8,605 bases of DNA from Conexibacter sp. (GCA_025964055.1 JAOPZP010000138.1:1-8605), one strand, 5' to 3'; counted from the first letter of the stretch, positions 1 to 5,453 are shown. The notes: generated by a model from the letters alone, not told the origin. Translations and numbers: made by a program.

Positions 1-957
1 TGGGCCGGGCTGCTGATCAGCGACGAGCACGGCGGCGCCGGGCTCGACGTGTTCGACGCGATGCTCGTGGCCGAGGAGCTCGGCCGGGTGCTCGCGCCGG
101 TGCCGTTCCTCGGGCTCCTGCCGGCGACGGCGATCCTCGACGCCGGCGGCTACGACGGCCTGGCCGCGATCGCCGCCGGCGAGGTCCGTCCCGTGTGGAT
201 CCCGACGCGCCCGCCGGGCGACCTCGAGCCGCGCTGGACGGTCGACACGCCCGGGTCGGCGCGCGACGAGGCGCCGCAGATCGTCGCCGACGGCGACGGC
301 GTCCGGGTCACCGGCCGCGCCACGTTCGTCCCCGACGCGCCCGGCGCCGACCTGCTGGTCGTCGTCGGCGCGGACGGCACCGTGGCGGTCGTCGACGCCG
401 GCGCCGAGGGCGTCACCGTCGAGCAGGTCGTGCGCTACGACGTCACGCGCGCCCTGGCGCACGTGACGCTCGACGGCGCGCGGGGCACGGGGCTCTCCAC
501 CACCGGCGCCATCACTGCCGATGCCTGGTACGTCGCCCAGGCGCTGCTGGCCGCCGAGGCGGTCGGCACGGTGCAGACCACGCTCGACCTCAGCGTGCAG
601 TACGCCAAGGAGCGGTTCACCTTCGGGCGCGCGATCGGCTCCTACCAGTCGATCAAGCACGAGCTGACCGAGGTCCTGCGGCGCATGGAGAACGCGCGCT
701 CGCTGCTGTACTACGCCGGCTGGGCGCGGACCGATGCGCCCGACGAGTTCCCGCTCGCGGCGAGCGCCGCGCGGTCGGCGGCCGGCGGCGCGCTGGACTT
801 CGCCGCGCGCTCGGTGATCAACGTCCACGGCGGCATCGGCGCCACCTGGGAGCACGACGCGCCGCTGTACTTCCGGCGCGCGCAGCTGACGCGCCGGCTG
901 GTCGGCGGGCACGGCGACGCGACCGATCGCGTGGCCGAGCGGCTCCTGGCCACCTGA
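1..957 (+). CDS. Acyl-CoA dehydrogenase, FadE-type (5' truncated by window)
   Basis: The frame is open from base 1, so the true start lies upstream; 318 codons remain. The family (about 350-390 residues) oxidises acyl-CoA thioesters to 2-enoyl-CoA with FAD, passing electrons to ETF. Visible landmarks, counted from the first in-window codon: the N-terminal helical domain near EHGGAGLD; a beta domain around residues 75-165; and the C-terminal four-helix domain with YAKERFTFGRAIGSYQSIKH and VHGGIGATWEHDAPLYFRRA. The latter two are typical FAD/CoA-site signatures of the FadE branch found in actinobacterial sterol and fatty-acid gene sets. The [YF]EG motif that carries the catalytic glutamate in MCAD-type enzymes is absent near the C-terminus. 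This is often seen in subunits of heteromeric FadE pairs, so it may work with an upstream partner outside the window (inference). A strong hairpin follows the stop. The substrate cannot be told from sequence. Confidence 0.9.
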   Translation, partial: WAGLLISDEHGGAGLDVFDAMLVAEELGRVLAPVPFLGLLPATAILDAGGYDGLAAIAAGEVRPVWIPTRPPGDLEPRWTVDTPGSARDEAPQIVADGDGVRVTGRATFVPDAPGADLLVVVGADGTVAVVDAGAEGVTVEQVVRYDVTRALAHVTLDGARGTGLSTTGAITADAWYVAQALLAAEAVGTVQTTLDLSVQYAKERFTFGRAIGSYQSIKHELTEVLRRMENARSLLYYAGWARTDAPDEFPLAASAARSAAGGALDFAARSVINVHGGIGATWEHDAPLYFRRAQLTRRLVGGHGDATDRVAERLLAT

Positions 958-970
958 CCGCTCGGGGGGT

Positions 971-997
971 GGGTCCGCCGGTTTTCCCGGCGGACCC
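971..997 (+). terminator. Perfect 11-bp hairpin after the acyl-CoA dehydrogenase
   Basis: GGGTCCGCCGG (971-981) and its exact reverse complement CCGGCGGACCC (987-997) enclose a 5-nt loop TTTTC. It begins 13 nt after the stop of the dehydrogenase and precedes the cold-shock gene's predicted promoter. There is no U-tract, as is common for terminator hairpins in high-GC actinobacteria. It probably insulates the two units; intrinsic termination itself is inferred. Confidence 0.7.
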
Positions 998-1005
998 TCC
1001 AGTGC

Positions 1006-1014
1006 TGGTAGGTT
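1006..1014 (+). promoter_or_regulatory. Possible extended -10 promoter for the cold-shock gene
   Basis: TGG followed by TAGGTT (1009-1014) matches an extended -10 (TGn-TANNNT). No convincing -35 is present at 16-18 bp. Transcription would start near 1020 and give a leader of about 107 nt before the ATG. It lies directly downstream of the 971-997 hairpin, where a promoter for the next unit is expected. This is a short, weak motif. Confidence 0.3.
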
Positions 1015-1016
1015 GC

Positions 1017-1123
1017 GCGGCGTCAGAGCCGGGCGATGGAGCCCGGCGCACAGAGTGTGTTGGCGCCGCAACGGTCGGTCTTCAGCTGCCTCCGCGTCCG
1101 CAGCACGCAGCATCGAGGAGCAG
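1017..1123 (+). promoter_or_regulatory. Structured 5' leader of the cold-shock gene
   Basis: Several helices can be drawn by eye. A perfect 7-bp hairpin, GCCGGGC (1028-1034) with GCCCGGC (1041-1047), has a 6-nt loop. It is enclosed by a 6-bp outer helix, GCGGCG (1017-1022) with CGCCGC (1064-1069). Further down, CTGCCTC (1086-1092) can pair with GAGG (1115-1118) and CAG (1121-1123), leaving AG bulged; this would hide the ribosome-binding site GAGGAG. Long leaders that refold with temperature are established for enterobacterial cspA. Whether this one acts likewise is inference. Confidence 0.4.
1115..1120 (+). promoter_or_regulatory. Ribosome-binding site of the cold-shock gene
   Basis: GAGGAG lies 7 nt before the ATG at 1128 and fixes that start. 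It is the only clear Shine-Dalgarno sequence at correct spacing in the window, in contrast with the other starts, which lack one or rely on overlap with the previous gene. Confidence 0.8.
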
Positions 1124-1127
1124 ACAG

Positions 1128-1331
1128 ATGGCTCAGGGCGTTGTGAAGTGGTTCAGCGACGAGAAGGGCTTCGGGTTCATCACACCCGACGAGTCGGGCA
1201 AGGACCTGTTCGTGCACCACGGCGACATCCAGTCTGACGGCTTCCGCACCCTCGCCGAGGGCGCGCGGGTCGAGTACGACACCGAGGCCGGGGCCAAGGG
1301 CCCCAAGGCGGTCAACGTCCGCACGGTCTAG
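1128..1331 (+). CDS. Cold-shock domain protein (CspA family)
   Basis: A 67-residue single cold-shock domain, the normal family length. It is an OB-fold RNA/single-stranded-DNA chaperone in the cytoplasm that melts mRNA structure. Visible hallmarks: N-terminal GVVKWF, RNP1 motif KGFGFI (residues 13-18), RNP2-like LFVHH (27-31), and the C-terminal strand GPKAVNV. The start is set by ATG with GAGGAG upstream. The gene stands alone between a hairpin and a convergent tetR; its TAG stop shares the palindrome CTAG (1328-1331) with the tetR stop. The long leader could give temperature or post-transcriptional control (inference). The family call is very safe. Whether it is the cold-induced or a housekeeping paralogue cannot be told. 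Confidence 0.97.
   Translation: MAQGVVKWFSDEKGFGFITPDESGKDLFVHHGDIQSDGFRTLAEGARVEYDTEAGAKGPKAVNVRTV
1290..1304 (-). terminator. Hairpin inside csp, possible terminator for tetR
   Basis: GGGGCC (1290-1295) and GGCCCC (1299-1304) pair perfectly around a 3-nt loop. Read on the minus strand it lies about 24 nt beyond the tetR stop, inside the 3' end of the cold-shock gene. Short GC stems are frequent in DNA this rich, so its role is tentative. Confidence 0.3.
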
Positions 1332-1960
1332 GGATTGCGGGGCAGGGCGCGCCGCCTGGCACGGGGCGCGCCCAGCATCGTCCTCAGCGCCCGCCAGCCG
1401 CGGTCGGGCGCGGACGCGTCGCCGTGCAGGTGGCGCGCCTGGTTGACCCCCATGGCGATCGCGTTCATGCCGAACGCGATGTCCTGCGGATCGGTCCCGC
1501 GCGGCAGCTCCTCCGCCTTGACCGCCGCGCGCGCGTCGGCGGCGAGCACCGCCATCCAGCGCTCGTTGGCCCGCGCCAGCGTGTCGCGCACCCGGCCGGG
1601 CCGGCCGTCGAACTCCGTCGAGGCGGCGGTCATGAAGCAGCCGCCGGGAAAGACGTCGCGTCCGAGGTAGGACATCCACGCGTCGGCGATCGCCAGCAGC
1701 CGCGCGCGGCCCGGCGCCGCCTCCTGCGCGGGCTCCCACACCTCGCGGGCGAAGATCGCCAGCGCGCCGCGCACGGTGGCCAGCTGAAGCTCCTCCTTGG
1801 TGCCGAAGTGGCCGAGCACGCCGGCCTTGCTCATCTGCAGGTCGGTGGCCAGGCGCCCGATCGTCAGGCCCTCCAGCCCCTCGACCGACGCGAGGTCGAT
1901 CGACCGCTCGAGGATCGCGGCGTGGGTGCGGGCGGCGTCGGCGACGGAGCGGCGGGGCAT
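1328..1960 (-). CDS. TetR/AcrR-family transcriptional repressor
   Basis: A 210-residue protein of normal TetR length. The N-terminal helix-turn-helix spans about residues 30-52 (TIGRLATDLQMSKAGVLGHF), followed by GTKEELQLATV, a junction typical of one TetR subgroup. The C-terminal ligand domain holds PGGCFMTAASTEFDGRPG (about 105-122). Cys108 there is the only cysteine, placed much like the redox cysteine of NemR. The ATG at 1960 is chosen because it precedes the HTH by the usual distance and sits 9 nt after a -10-like TAAGAT. The gene is divergent from a metallo-beta-lactamase-fold hydrolase across a 70-bp region with two palindromes. It probably represses itself and that hydrolase until a ligand or electrophile appears (inference). 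The C-terminus ends in a basic tail (RARRRALPRNP). The inducer is unknown. Confidence 0.93.
   Translation of the reverse strand: MPRRSVADAARTHAAILERSIDLASVEGLEGLTIGRLATDLQMSKAGVLGHFGTKEELQLATVRGALAIFAREVWEPAQEAAPGRARLLAIADAWMSYLGRDVFPGGCFMTAASTEFDGRPGRVRDTLARANERWMAVLAADARAAVKAEELPRGTDPQDIAFGMNAIAMGVNQARHLHGDASAPDRGWRALRTMLGAPRARRRALPRNP
1345..1373 (+). terminator. Perfect 9-bp hairpin, likely csp terminator inside tetR
   Basis: GGGCGCGCC (1345-1353) and GGCGCGCCC (1365-1373) are exact reverse complements with an 11-nt loop. It begins 13 nt after the cold-shock gene's stop but lies within the coding end of the convergent tetR, where it encodes part of the basic tail. There is no U-tract. Placement right after the stop supports a terminator role. 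Confidence 0.5.
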
Positions 1961-1969
1961 GCCGGACGA

Positions 1970-1975
1970 ATCTTA
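1970..1975 (-). promoter_or_regulatory. Predicted -10 of the tetR promoter
   Basis: On the minus strand TAAGAT fits TANNNT and ends 9 nt before the tetR ATG, predicting a start of transcription only 2-3 nt before the ATG. No Shine-Dalgarno is present in those 9 nt. No clear -35 is seen; the sequence 17-18 bp upstream overlaps the opposing promoter's -35. Operator 1 begins at the edge of this hexamer. Confidence 0.4.
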
Positions 1976-1988
1976 CCGATCGATCGGT
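1975..1988. promoter_or_regulatory. Operator 1: perfect 14-bp palindrome
   Basis: ACCGATCGATCGGT reads the same on both strands. It lies in the spacer upstream of the predicted tetR -10, so a bound dimer would block tetR transcription. With operator 2 it forms an 18-bp direct repeat (1977-1994 and 2003-2020, 16 of 18 identical) with a 26-bp period. Binding by the adjacent TetR protein is the simplest explanation. Confidence 0.65.
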
Positions 1989-1993
1989 CGCTA

Positions 1994-2023
1994 TTGACTT
2001 GGCGACCGACCGGTCGCTATAAG
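1994..2023 (+). promoter_or_regulatory. Promoter of the MBL-fold hydrolase gene
   Basis: A near-consensus promoter: -35 TTGACT (1994-1999), an 18-bp spacer, and -10 TATAAG (2018-2023). Exactly 7 nt separate the -10 from the ATG at 2031, so transcription should begin at or next to the start codon and yield a leaderless mRNA. The spacer is almost entirely filled by operator 2. Confidence 0.7.
2002..2017. promoter_or_regulatory. Operator 2: near-palindrome inside the promoter spacer
   Basis: GCGACCGACCGGTCGC pairs at seven of eight symmetric positions and sits between the -35 and -10 of the hydrolase promoter. It includes the exact 10-bp palindrome CGACCGGTCG (2007-2016). It shares CGGTCGCTAT with the operator 1 region 26 bp away. 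Its position implies direct steric repression of RNA polymerase. Confidence 0.65.
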
Positions 2024-2030
2024 TCGCGCC

Positions 2031-2855
2031 ATGAACATCACCCGTCTCGGTTGGGCCGGCCTCGAGCTGGAGGAGTCCGGCGCCAGCGCCGTCGTCGACC
2101 TCCTGCAGGACCCCGGCATCATGGTGGACTTCGTCGGCGAGCCCCGCACGGCGCTGCCCGGCCCGTCGCGGCCCGGCGCCGCGGCCTTGGCGCTCGTCAC
2201 GCACCTGCACGCCGACCACGCCGACGCCGACGCGATCGCCGCGGCCCTCGCGCCCGACGGCGTGCTGCTGCGCCCCGCCGCCGCCGACGGCGAATACCTC
2301 GAGGTCGTCGCCACCAAGGGCGCCGAGCAGCGCCTGGCCGAGCTCGGCGTCGTCCAGCGGATCGTCGCGCCGTGGGAGACCGTCGAGGTCGGCCCGTTCC
2401 GCGCGACCGCGATCCCCGCCGCCGACGGCTTCGGCGACCCGCAGGTCTCCTGGGTCGTGGAGGCCGGCGGCACGCGGATCCTGCACGCGGGCGACACGCT
2501 GTTCCACGGCTGGTGGTGGCGGGCGCGGATGCGGCTGGGCGCGATCGACGTCGCGTTCCTGCCGGTCAACGGCCCGCTCGTCGACCTCCCCCACCGCCAG
2601 CCGCCGTCGCCGCGGCCGGCCGTCATGGGCCCCGCCGAGGCCGCGTCGGCGGCCTTCCTGCTGCAGGCCGGCCTGGCGATCCCCATCCACTACGACGCGC
2701 TGCACCGCGCGCCGACCTACGTCCAGACCGAGGACCCGGCCGGCGCGTTCCTGCGCGAGGCCGCGGCCCTCGGCGTGGCCGCGCGCGTGGTCGAGCCGGG
2801 CGCGCGGGTCGACACCACGGCCCCCCGTTCGCCATCCGTACCTGCGGGGTACTGA
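2031..2855 (+). CDS. MBL-fold metal-dependent hydrolase, UlaG-like
   Basis: A 274-residue cytoplasmic protein without a signal peptide. The metal-site motif HLHADH gives His58, His60, Asp62 and His63. A second ligand region is LHAGDT (Asp155) and a third is PIHYDA (His220). Where UlaG-like enzymes usually have a histidine (IPAxHG), this protein reads IPAADG with Asp132, so one metal ligand appears replaced. The segment FLPVNGPLVDLPHRQPPSP (about 177-194) is a distinctive insert near the active site. The ATG at 2031 is the first in frame and lies 7 nt after a good -10 with no Shine-Dalgarno. Being divergent from tetR with operators in its promoter, it is probably induced by whatever inactivates that repressor. 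The substrate is unknown: lactonase, phosphodiesterase and detoxifying thioester hydrolase are all possible. The last 12-15 residues look like a loose tail. Confidence 0.88.
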   Translation: MNITRLGWAGLELEESGASAVVDLLQDPGIMVDFVGEPRTALPGPSRPGAAALALVTHLHADHADADAIAAALAPDGVLLRPAAADGEYLEVVATKGAEQRLAELGVVQRIVAPWETVEVGPFRATAIPAADGFGDPQVSWVVEAGGTRILHAGDTLFHGWWWRARMRLGAIDVAFLPVNGPLVDLPHRQPPSPRPAVMGPAEAASAAFLLQAGLAIPIHYDALHRAPTYVQTEDPAGAFLREAAALGVAARVVEPGARVDTTAPRSPSVPAGY

Positions 2856-2860
2856 CCCCG
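2845..2860 (+). repeat. 6-bp inverted repeat spanning a stop codon
   Basis: CGGGGT (2845-2850) and ACCCCG (2855-2860) enclose ACTG. The loop and stem contain the hydrolase stop TGA, and the stem ends 2 nt before the ATG of the next gene. It could lower translation of the dehydrogenase or slow ribosomes at the junction; it could also be chance. Confidence 0.35.
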
Positions 2861-2862
2861 GC

Positions 2863-4734
2863 ATGGCCACCGACGTCACCGAACGCGAAGCACGACAGGT
2901 CGCCGAGGATGCCCGCGAGGGCGAGTGGAAGCTGCCGAGCTTCGGCAAGGACCTCTTCCTCGGACGCCTGAACCTCGACCTCATCCACCCGCAGCCCCAG
3001 CTCGATCCCGCCGCCGTGCACAAGGGCGAGGCGTTCCTGCAGGAGCTGCGCGCCTTCCTCACCGAGCATGTCGACCCGCTGCAGATCGAGCGCGACGCGA
3101 AGATCCCCGAGGCCGTCGTCGACGGCTTCAAGGCGATGGGTGCGCTGGGGATGAAGGTGCCCGAGGAGTACGGCGGCCTCGGCCTCTCGCAGGTGTACTA
3201 CAACCGCGCGCTGACGCTCGTGGGCTCCTGCCACGCGTCGCTGGGCGCGCTGCTCAGCGCCCACCAGTCGATCGGCGTCGCCGAGCCGCTGCTGCACTTC
3301 GGCTCCGAGGCGCAGAAGCAGGAGTGGCTGCCGAAGGTGGCGCGCACGCACATATCCGCGTTCCTGCTGACCGAGCCCGACGTCGGGTCCGATCCCGCGC
3401 GCGTTGCCACGACGGCCACGCCGACCGAGGACGGCAGCGGCTACCGGCTCGACGGCCGCAAGCTCTGGGCGACCAACGGCGCGATCGCCGACGTCGTCGT
3501 CGTGATGGCCAAGGTCCCCAAGGGCGACGGGCACCAGGGCGGCATCAGCGCGTTCATCCTCCCCTACGACACCGAGGGCGTCACCGTCGAGCACCGCAAC
3601 GCGTTCATGGGCCTGCGCGGCATCGAGAACTCCGTGACGCTGCTCCAGGACGTCGTCGTGCCCAAGGAGAACCTGATCGGGCGCGAGGGCCAGGGCCTCA
3701 AGATCGCGCTGACGACGCTGAACACCGGGCGCCTCGCGCTGCCCGCGATCTGCCTCGGCACCGCGAAGTGGGCGACCAAGATCGCCCGCGAGTGGTCGGC
3801 CGAGCGCGTCCAGTGGGGCCAGCCGGTCGGCAGGCACGACGCCGTGGCGCAGAAGATCGCGTTCATCGCCGCCTCGGCGTTCGGCATCGAGGCGATGCTC
3901 GACGTCGCCAGCCGCATGGCCGACGACAAGCAGCGCGACATCCGCATCGAGGCGGCCATCGGCAAGTTGTACGCCTCGGAGCTCGGCTGGCGCGTCATCG
4001 ACGAGCTGATGCAGATCCGCGGCGGCCGCGGCTACGAGACGGCCGAGTCGCTGAAGGCCCGCGGCGAGAAGCCCGTGCCCGTCGAGCAGGTGATGCGCGA
4101 CATGCGCATCAACCGCATCTTCGAGGGCTCGACCGAGATCATGCACCTGCTCATCGCGCGCGAGGCCGTCGACCAGCACCTCGCGGTCGCCGGCGACATC
4201 CTCGAGGGCGACGTGCCGCTCAAGGACAAGGCGCGCGCTGCCGTCGAGGCGGGCAAGTTCTACGCCAAGTGGTTCCCGCAGCTGGCCGTCGGCGAGGGCC
4301 AGAAGCCCGGCGCGTTCGGCGGCGAGTTCGGCGAGCTCGCCGTCCACCTGCGCTACGTCGAGCGCGCGTCGCGCAAGCTCGCGCGGTCGACCTTCTACGC
4401 GATGGGCCGCTGGCAGGCCAAGCTGGAGCGCAAGCAGTCGGTGCTCGGCCGCATCGTCGACATCGGCTCCGAGCTGTTCGCGATCTCCTCGGCCGTGGTC
4501 TACGCCACGACGCTGCGCTCCGAGCACCCCGAGCGCGCCGAGGAGGCGACCCAGCTGGCCGACCTGTTCTGCCGTCAGGCCCGCCACCGCGCCGAGGCGC
4601 TGTTCGCCGAGCTGTTCGACAACGACGACGACGCGGCCTACGCGCTGGCCCAGGACGTCCTGGCCGGGAAGTTCACCTGGGTCGAGGAGGGCATCGTCGA
4701 CCCATCGGGCGAGGGCCCGATGATCGCGGGCTAG
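2863..4734 (+). CDS. Acyl-CoA dehydrogenase with C-terminal extension (VLCAD/ACAD9-like layout)
   Basis: A 623-residue FAD enzyme of beta-oxidation, longer than the usual 380. A pre-domain (1-50) precedes the helical N-terminal domain (EEYGGLGLSQ, 101-110), the beta domain with AFLLTEPDVGSD (166-177) and LWATNG (201-206), and the C-terminal helical domain with QIRGGRGYE (384-392). The catalytic base is predicted as Glu421 in RIFEGSTEIMH, the MCAD/VLCAD position. Residues 440-623 form the extra helical region seen in VLCAD/ACAD9-type enzymes, which in the mitochondrial relatives supports membrane association and dimers. Long-chain acyl-CoA is therefore the likely substrate (inference). The ATG lies only 7 nt after the hydrolase stop with no clear Shine-Dalgarno, so co-transcription is likely. 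The stop shares CTAG (4731-4734) with the convergent cysteine hydrolase gene. Confidence 0.95.
   Translation: MATDVTEREARQVAEDAREGEWKLPSFGKDLFLGRLNLDLIHPQPQLDPAAVHKGEAFLQELRAFLTEHVDPLQIERDAKIPEAVVDGFKAMGALGMKVPEEYGGLGLSQVYYNRALTLVGSCHASLGALLSAHQSIGVAEPLLHFGSEAQKQEWLPKVARTHISAFLLTEPDVGSDPARVATTATPTEDGSGYRLDGRKLWATNGAIADVVVVMAKVPKGDGHQGGISAFILPYDTEGVTVEHRNAFMGLRGIENSVTLLQDVVVPKENLIGREGQGLKIALTTLNTGRLALPAICLGTAKWATKIAREWSAERVQWGQPVGRHDAVAQKIAFIAASAFGIEAMLDVASRMADDKQRDIRIEAAIGKLYASELGWRVIDELMQIRGGRGYETAESLKARGEKPVPVEQVMRDMRINRIFEGSTEIMHLLIAREAVDQHLAVAGDILEGDVPLKDKARAAVEAGKFYAKWFPQLAVGEGQKPGAFGGEFGELAVHLRYVERASRKLARSTFYAMGRWQAKLERKQSVLGRIVDIGSELFAISSAVVYATTLRSEHPERAEEATQLADLFCRQARHRAEALFAELFDNDDDAAYALAQDVLAGKFTWVEEGIVDPSGEGPMIAG
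4703..4722 (-). terminator. 8-bp hairpin, possible terminator of the cysteine hydrolase gene
   Basis: CATCGGGC (4703-4710) and GCCCGATG (4715-4722) are exact complements with a GAGG loop. On the minus strand it starts about 9 nt after the hydrolase stop, inside the 3' end of the acyl-CoA dehydrogenase. No U-tract is present. Confidence 0.45.
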
Positions 4735-5333
4735 GCCCCGAAGACGACGCCGCCGGCCGTGGTGACGCGGCCGGCGAAGAGGCCGGTGGTCTGGCGCAGG
4801 GACGCGGCGAGGTCGAACGGGTCCAGCGCCGAGACCGCGTCGCGCGGGATGACGACGTCGTACCAGCGCAGCGCAGCGCTGGCGGCCGTGTAGTGCACGC
4901 AGATGTTCGCGACGGTCCCGCAGATCACCAGCGTCCGGACGCCCCACTGGCGCAGCAGGTGATCCAGCGGCGTGCCGTAGAACGCGTCGTAGCGCGGTTT
5001 GCGCAGGACGGTGTCCTCCGGCCGGGGCCGCAGCTCCTCGACGATCTCCCAGCCCCAGCCCCCCTCGAGCACGTGGACCGGCCAGATCGCGAACTCCGGG
5101 TCGCCGTCGCGATGGGTGTCCTGGGAGAAGACGACGCGGGCGCCGGCTGCGCGCGCCTGGTCGATCAGGCCGGCGATCAGCGGCACGGTCGCCGCGGCGT
5201 CGGGCACGAGCAAGGACCCACCCGGGCTGACGAAGTCGTTCTGCATGTCGATGACCACCAGCGCCGTCGTCTGCGGATCCAGCGCGACGCGCTCGGTGAC
5301 GGGCAGGTCGGGGACGGCGATGGTCTCGGGCAT
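4731..5333 (-). CDS. Isochorismatase-family cysteine hydrolase, nicotinamidase-like
   Basis: A 200-residue alpha/beta Rossmann-like hydrolase of normal family length. The catalytic triad is visible: Asp29 in VVIDMQNDF, Lys112 in VLRKPRYDAF, and nucleophile Cys145 in GTVANICVHYTA. In addition SQDTH (Asp72, His74) and WPVH (His87) occupy the positions of the nicotinamidase metal site, which plain isochorismatases lack. Hydrolysis of an amide such as nicotinamide to nicotinate (NAD salvage) is thus a reasonable guess. The GTVANICV block, however, also resembles ureidoacrylate/carbamoyl amidohydrolases such as RutB. The ATG at 5333 is chosen because the family's N-terminus fits and a -10-like TAGCTT ends 7 nt upstream. 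It is convergent with the dehydrogenase and shares its CTAG stop; no functional link to that gene is evident. Confidence 0.9.
   Translation of the reverse strand: MPETIAVPDLPVTERVALDPQTTALVVIDMQNDFVSPGGSLLVPDAAATVPLIAGLIDQARAAGARVVFSQDTHRDGDPEFAIWPVHVLEGGWGWEIVEELRPRPEDTVLRKPRYDAFYGTPLDHLLRQWGVRTLVICGTVANICVHYTAASAALRWYDVVIPRDAVSALDPFDLAASLRQTTGLFAGRVTTAGGVVFGA
4751..4776 (+). terminator. Hairpin with GTGA tetraloop, likely acyl-CoA dehydrogenase terminator
   Basis: CGCCGGCCG (4751-4759) and CGGCCGGCG (4768-4776) pair perfectly. One G-T wobble and one G-C pair extend the stem and close a GTGA loop of GNRA type. It begins 17 nt after the dehydrogenase stop but lies within the convergent hydrolase gene. 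No U-tract follows. Confidence 0.5.
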
Positions 5334-5340
5334 GGCGGGA

Positions 5341-5346
5341 AAGCTA
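5341..5346 (-). promoter_or_regulatory. Predicted -10 of the cysteine hydrolase gene
   Basis: On the minus strand TAGCTT fits TANNNT and is separated from the ATG by 7 nt (TCCCGCC), the same distance as at the MBL hydrolase gene. There is no Shine-Dalgarno, so a leaderless mRNA is predicted. No recognisable -35 lies 17 bp upstream. Confidence 0.45.
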
Positions 5347-5453
5347 GCCCGACGGGCCGCGGTCTGGGCGCGACGCCGCTCATCGAGCGCGTAAGCAGAC
5401 GTCGACCCGGTCGTTCACCCGTCGTGCCCAGGCACCGACCATCGTTCCCCTCG

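Noticed and set aside
1023..3131. A 702-codon open frame on the minus strand
   Set aside because: Runs through csp, tetR and the hydrolase in another frame; composition is repetitive Arg/Gly/Ala and no family is recognisable.
2623..4947. A 774-codon open frame on the minus strand
   Set aside because: Antisense shadow of the acyl-CoA dehydrogenase with Arg/Ala/Leu/Asp-skewed composition and no domain motif.
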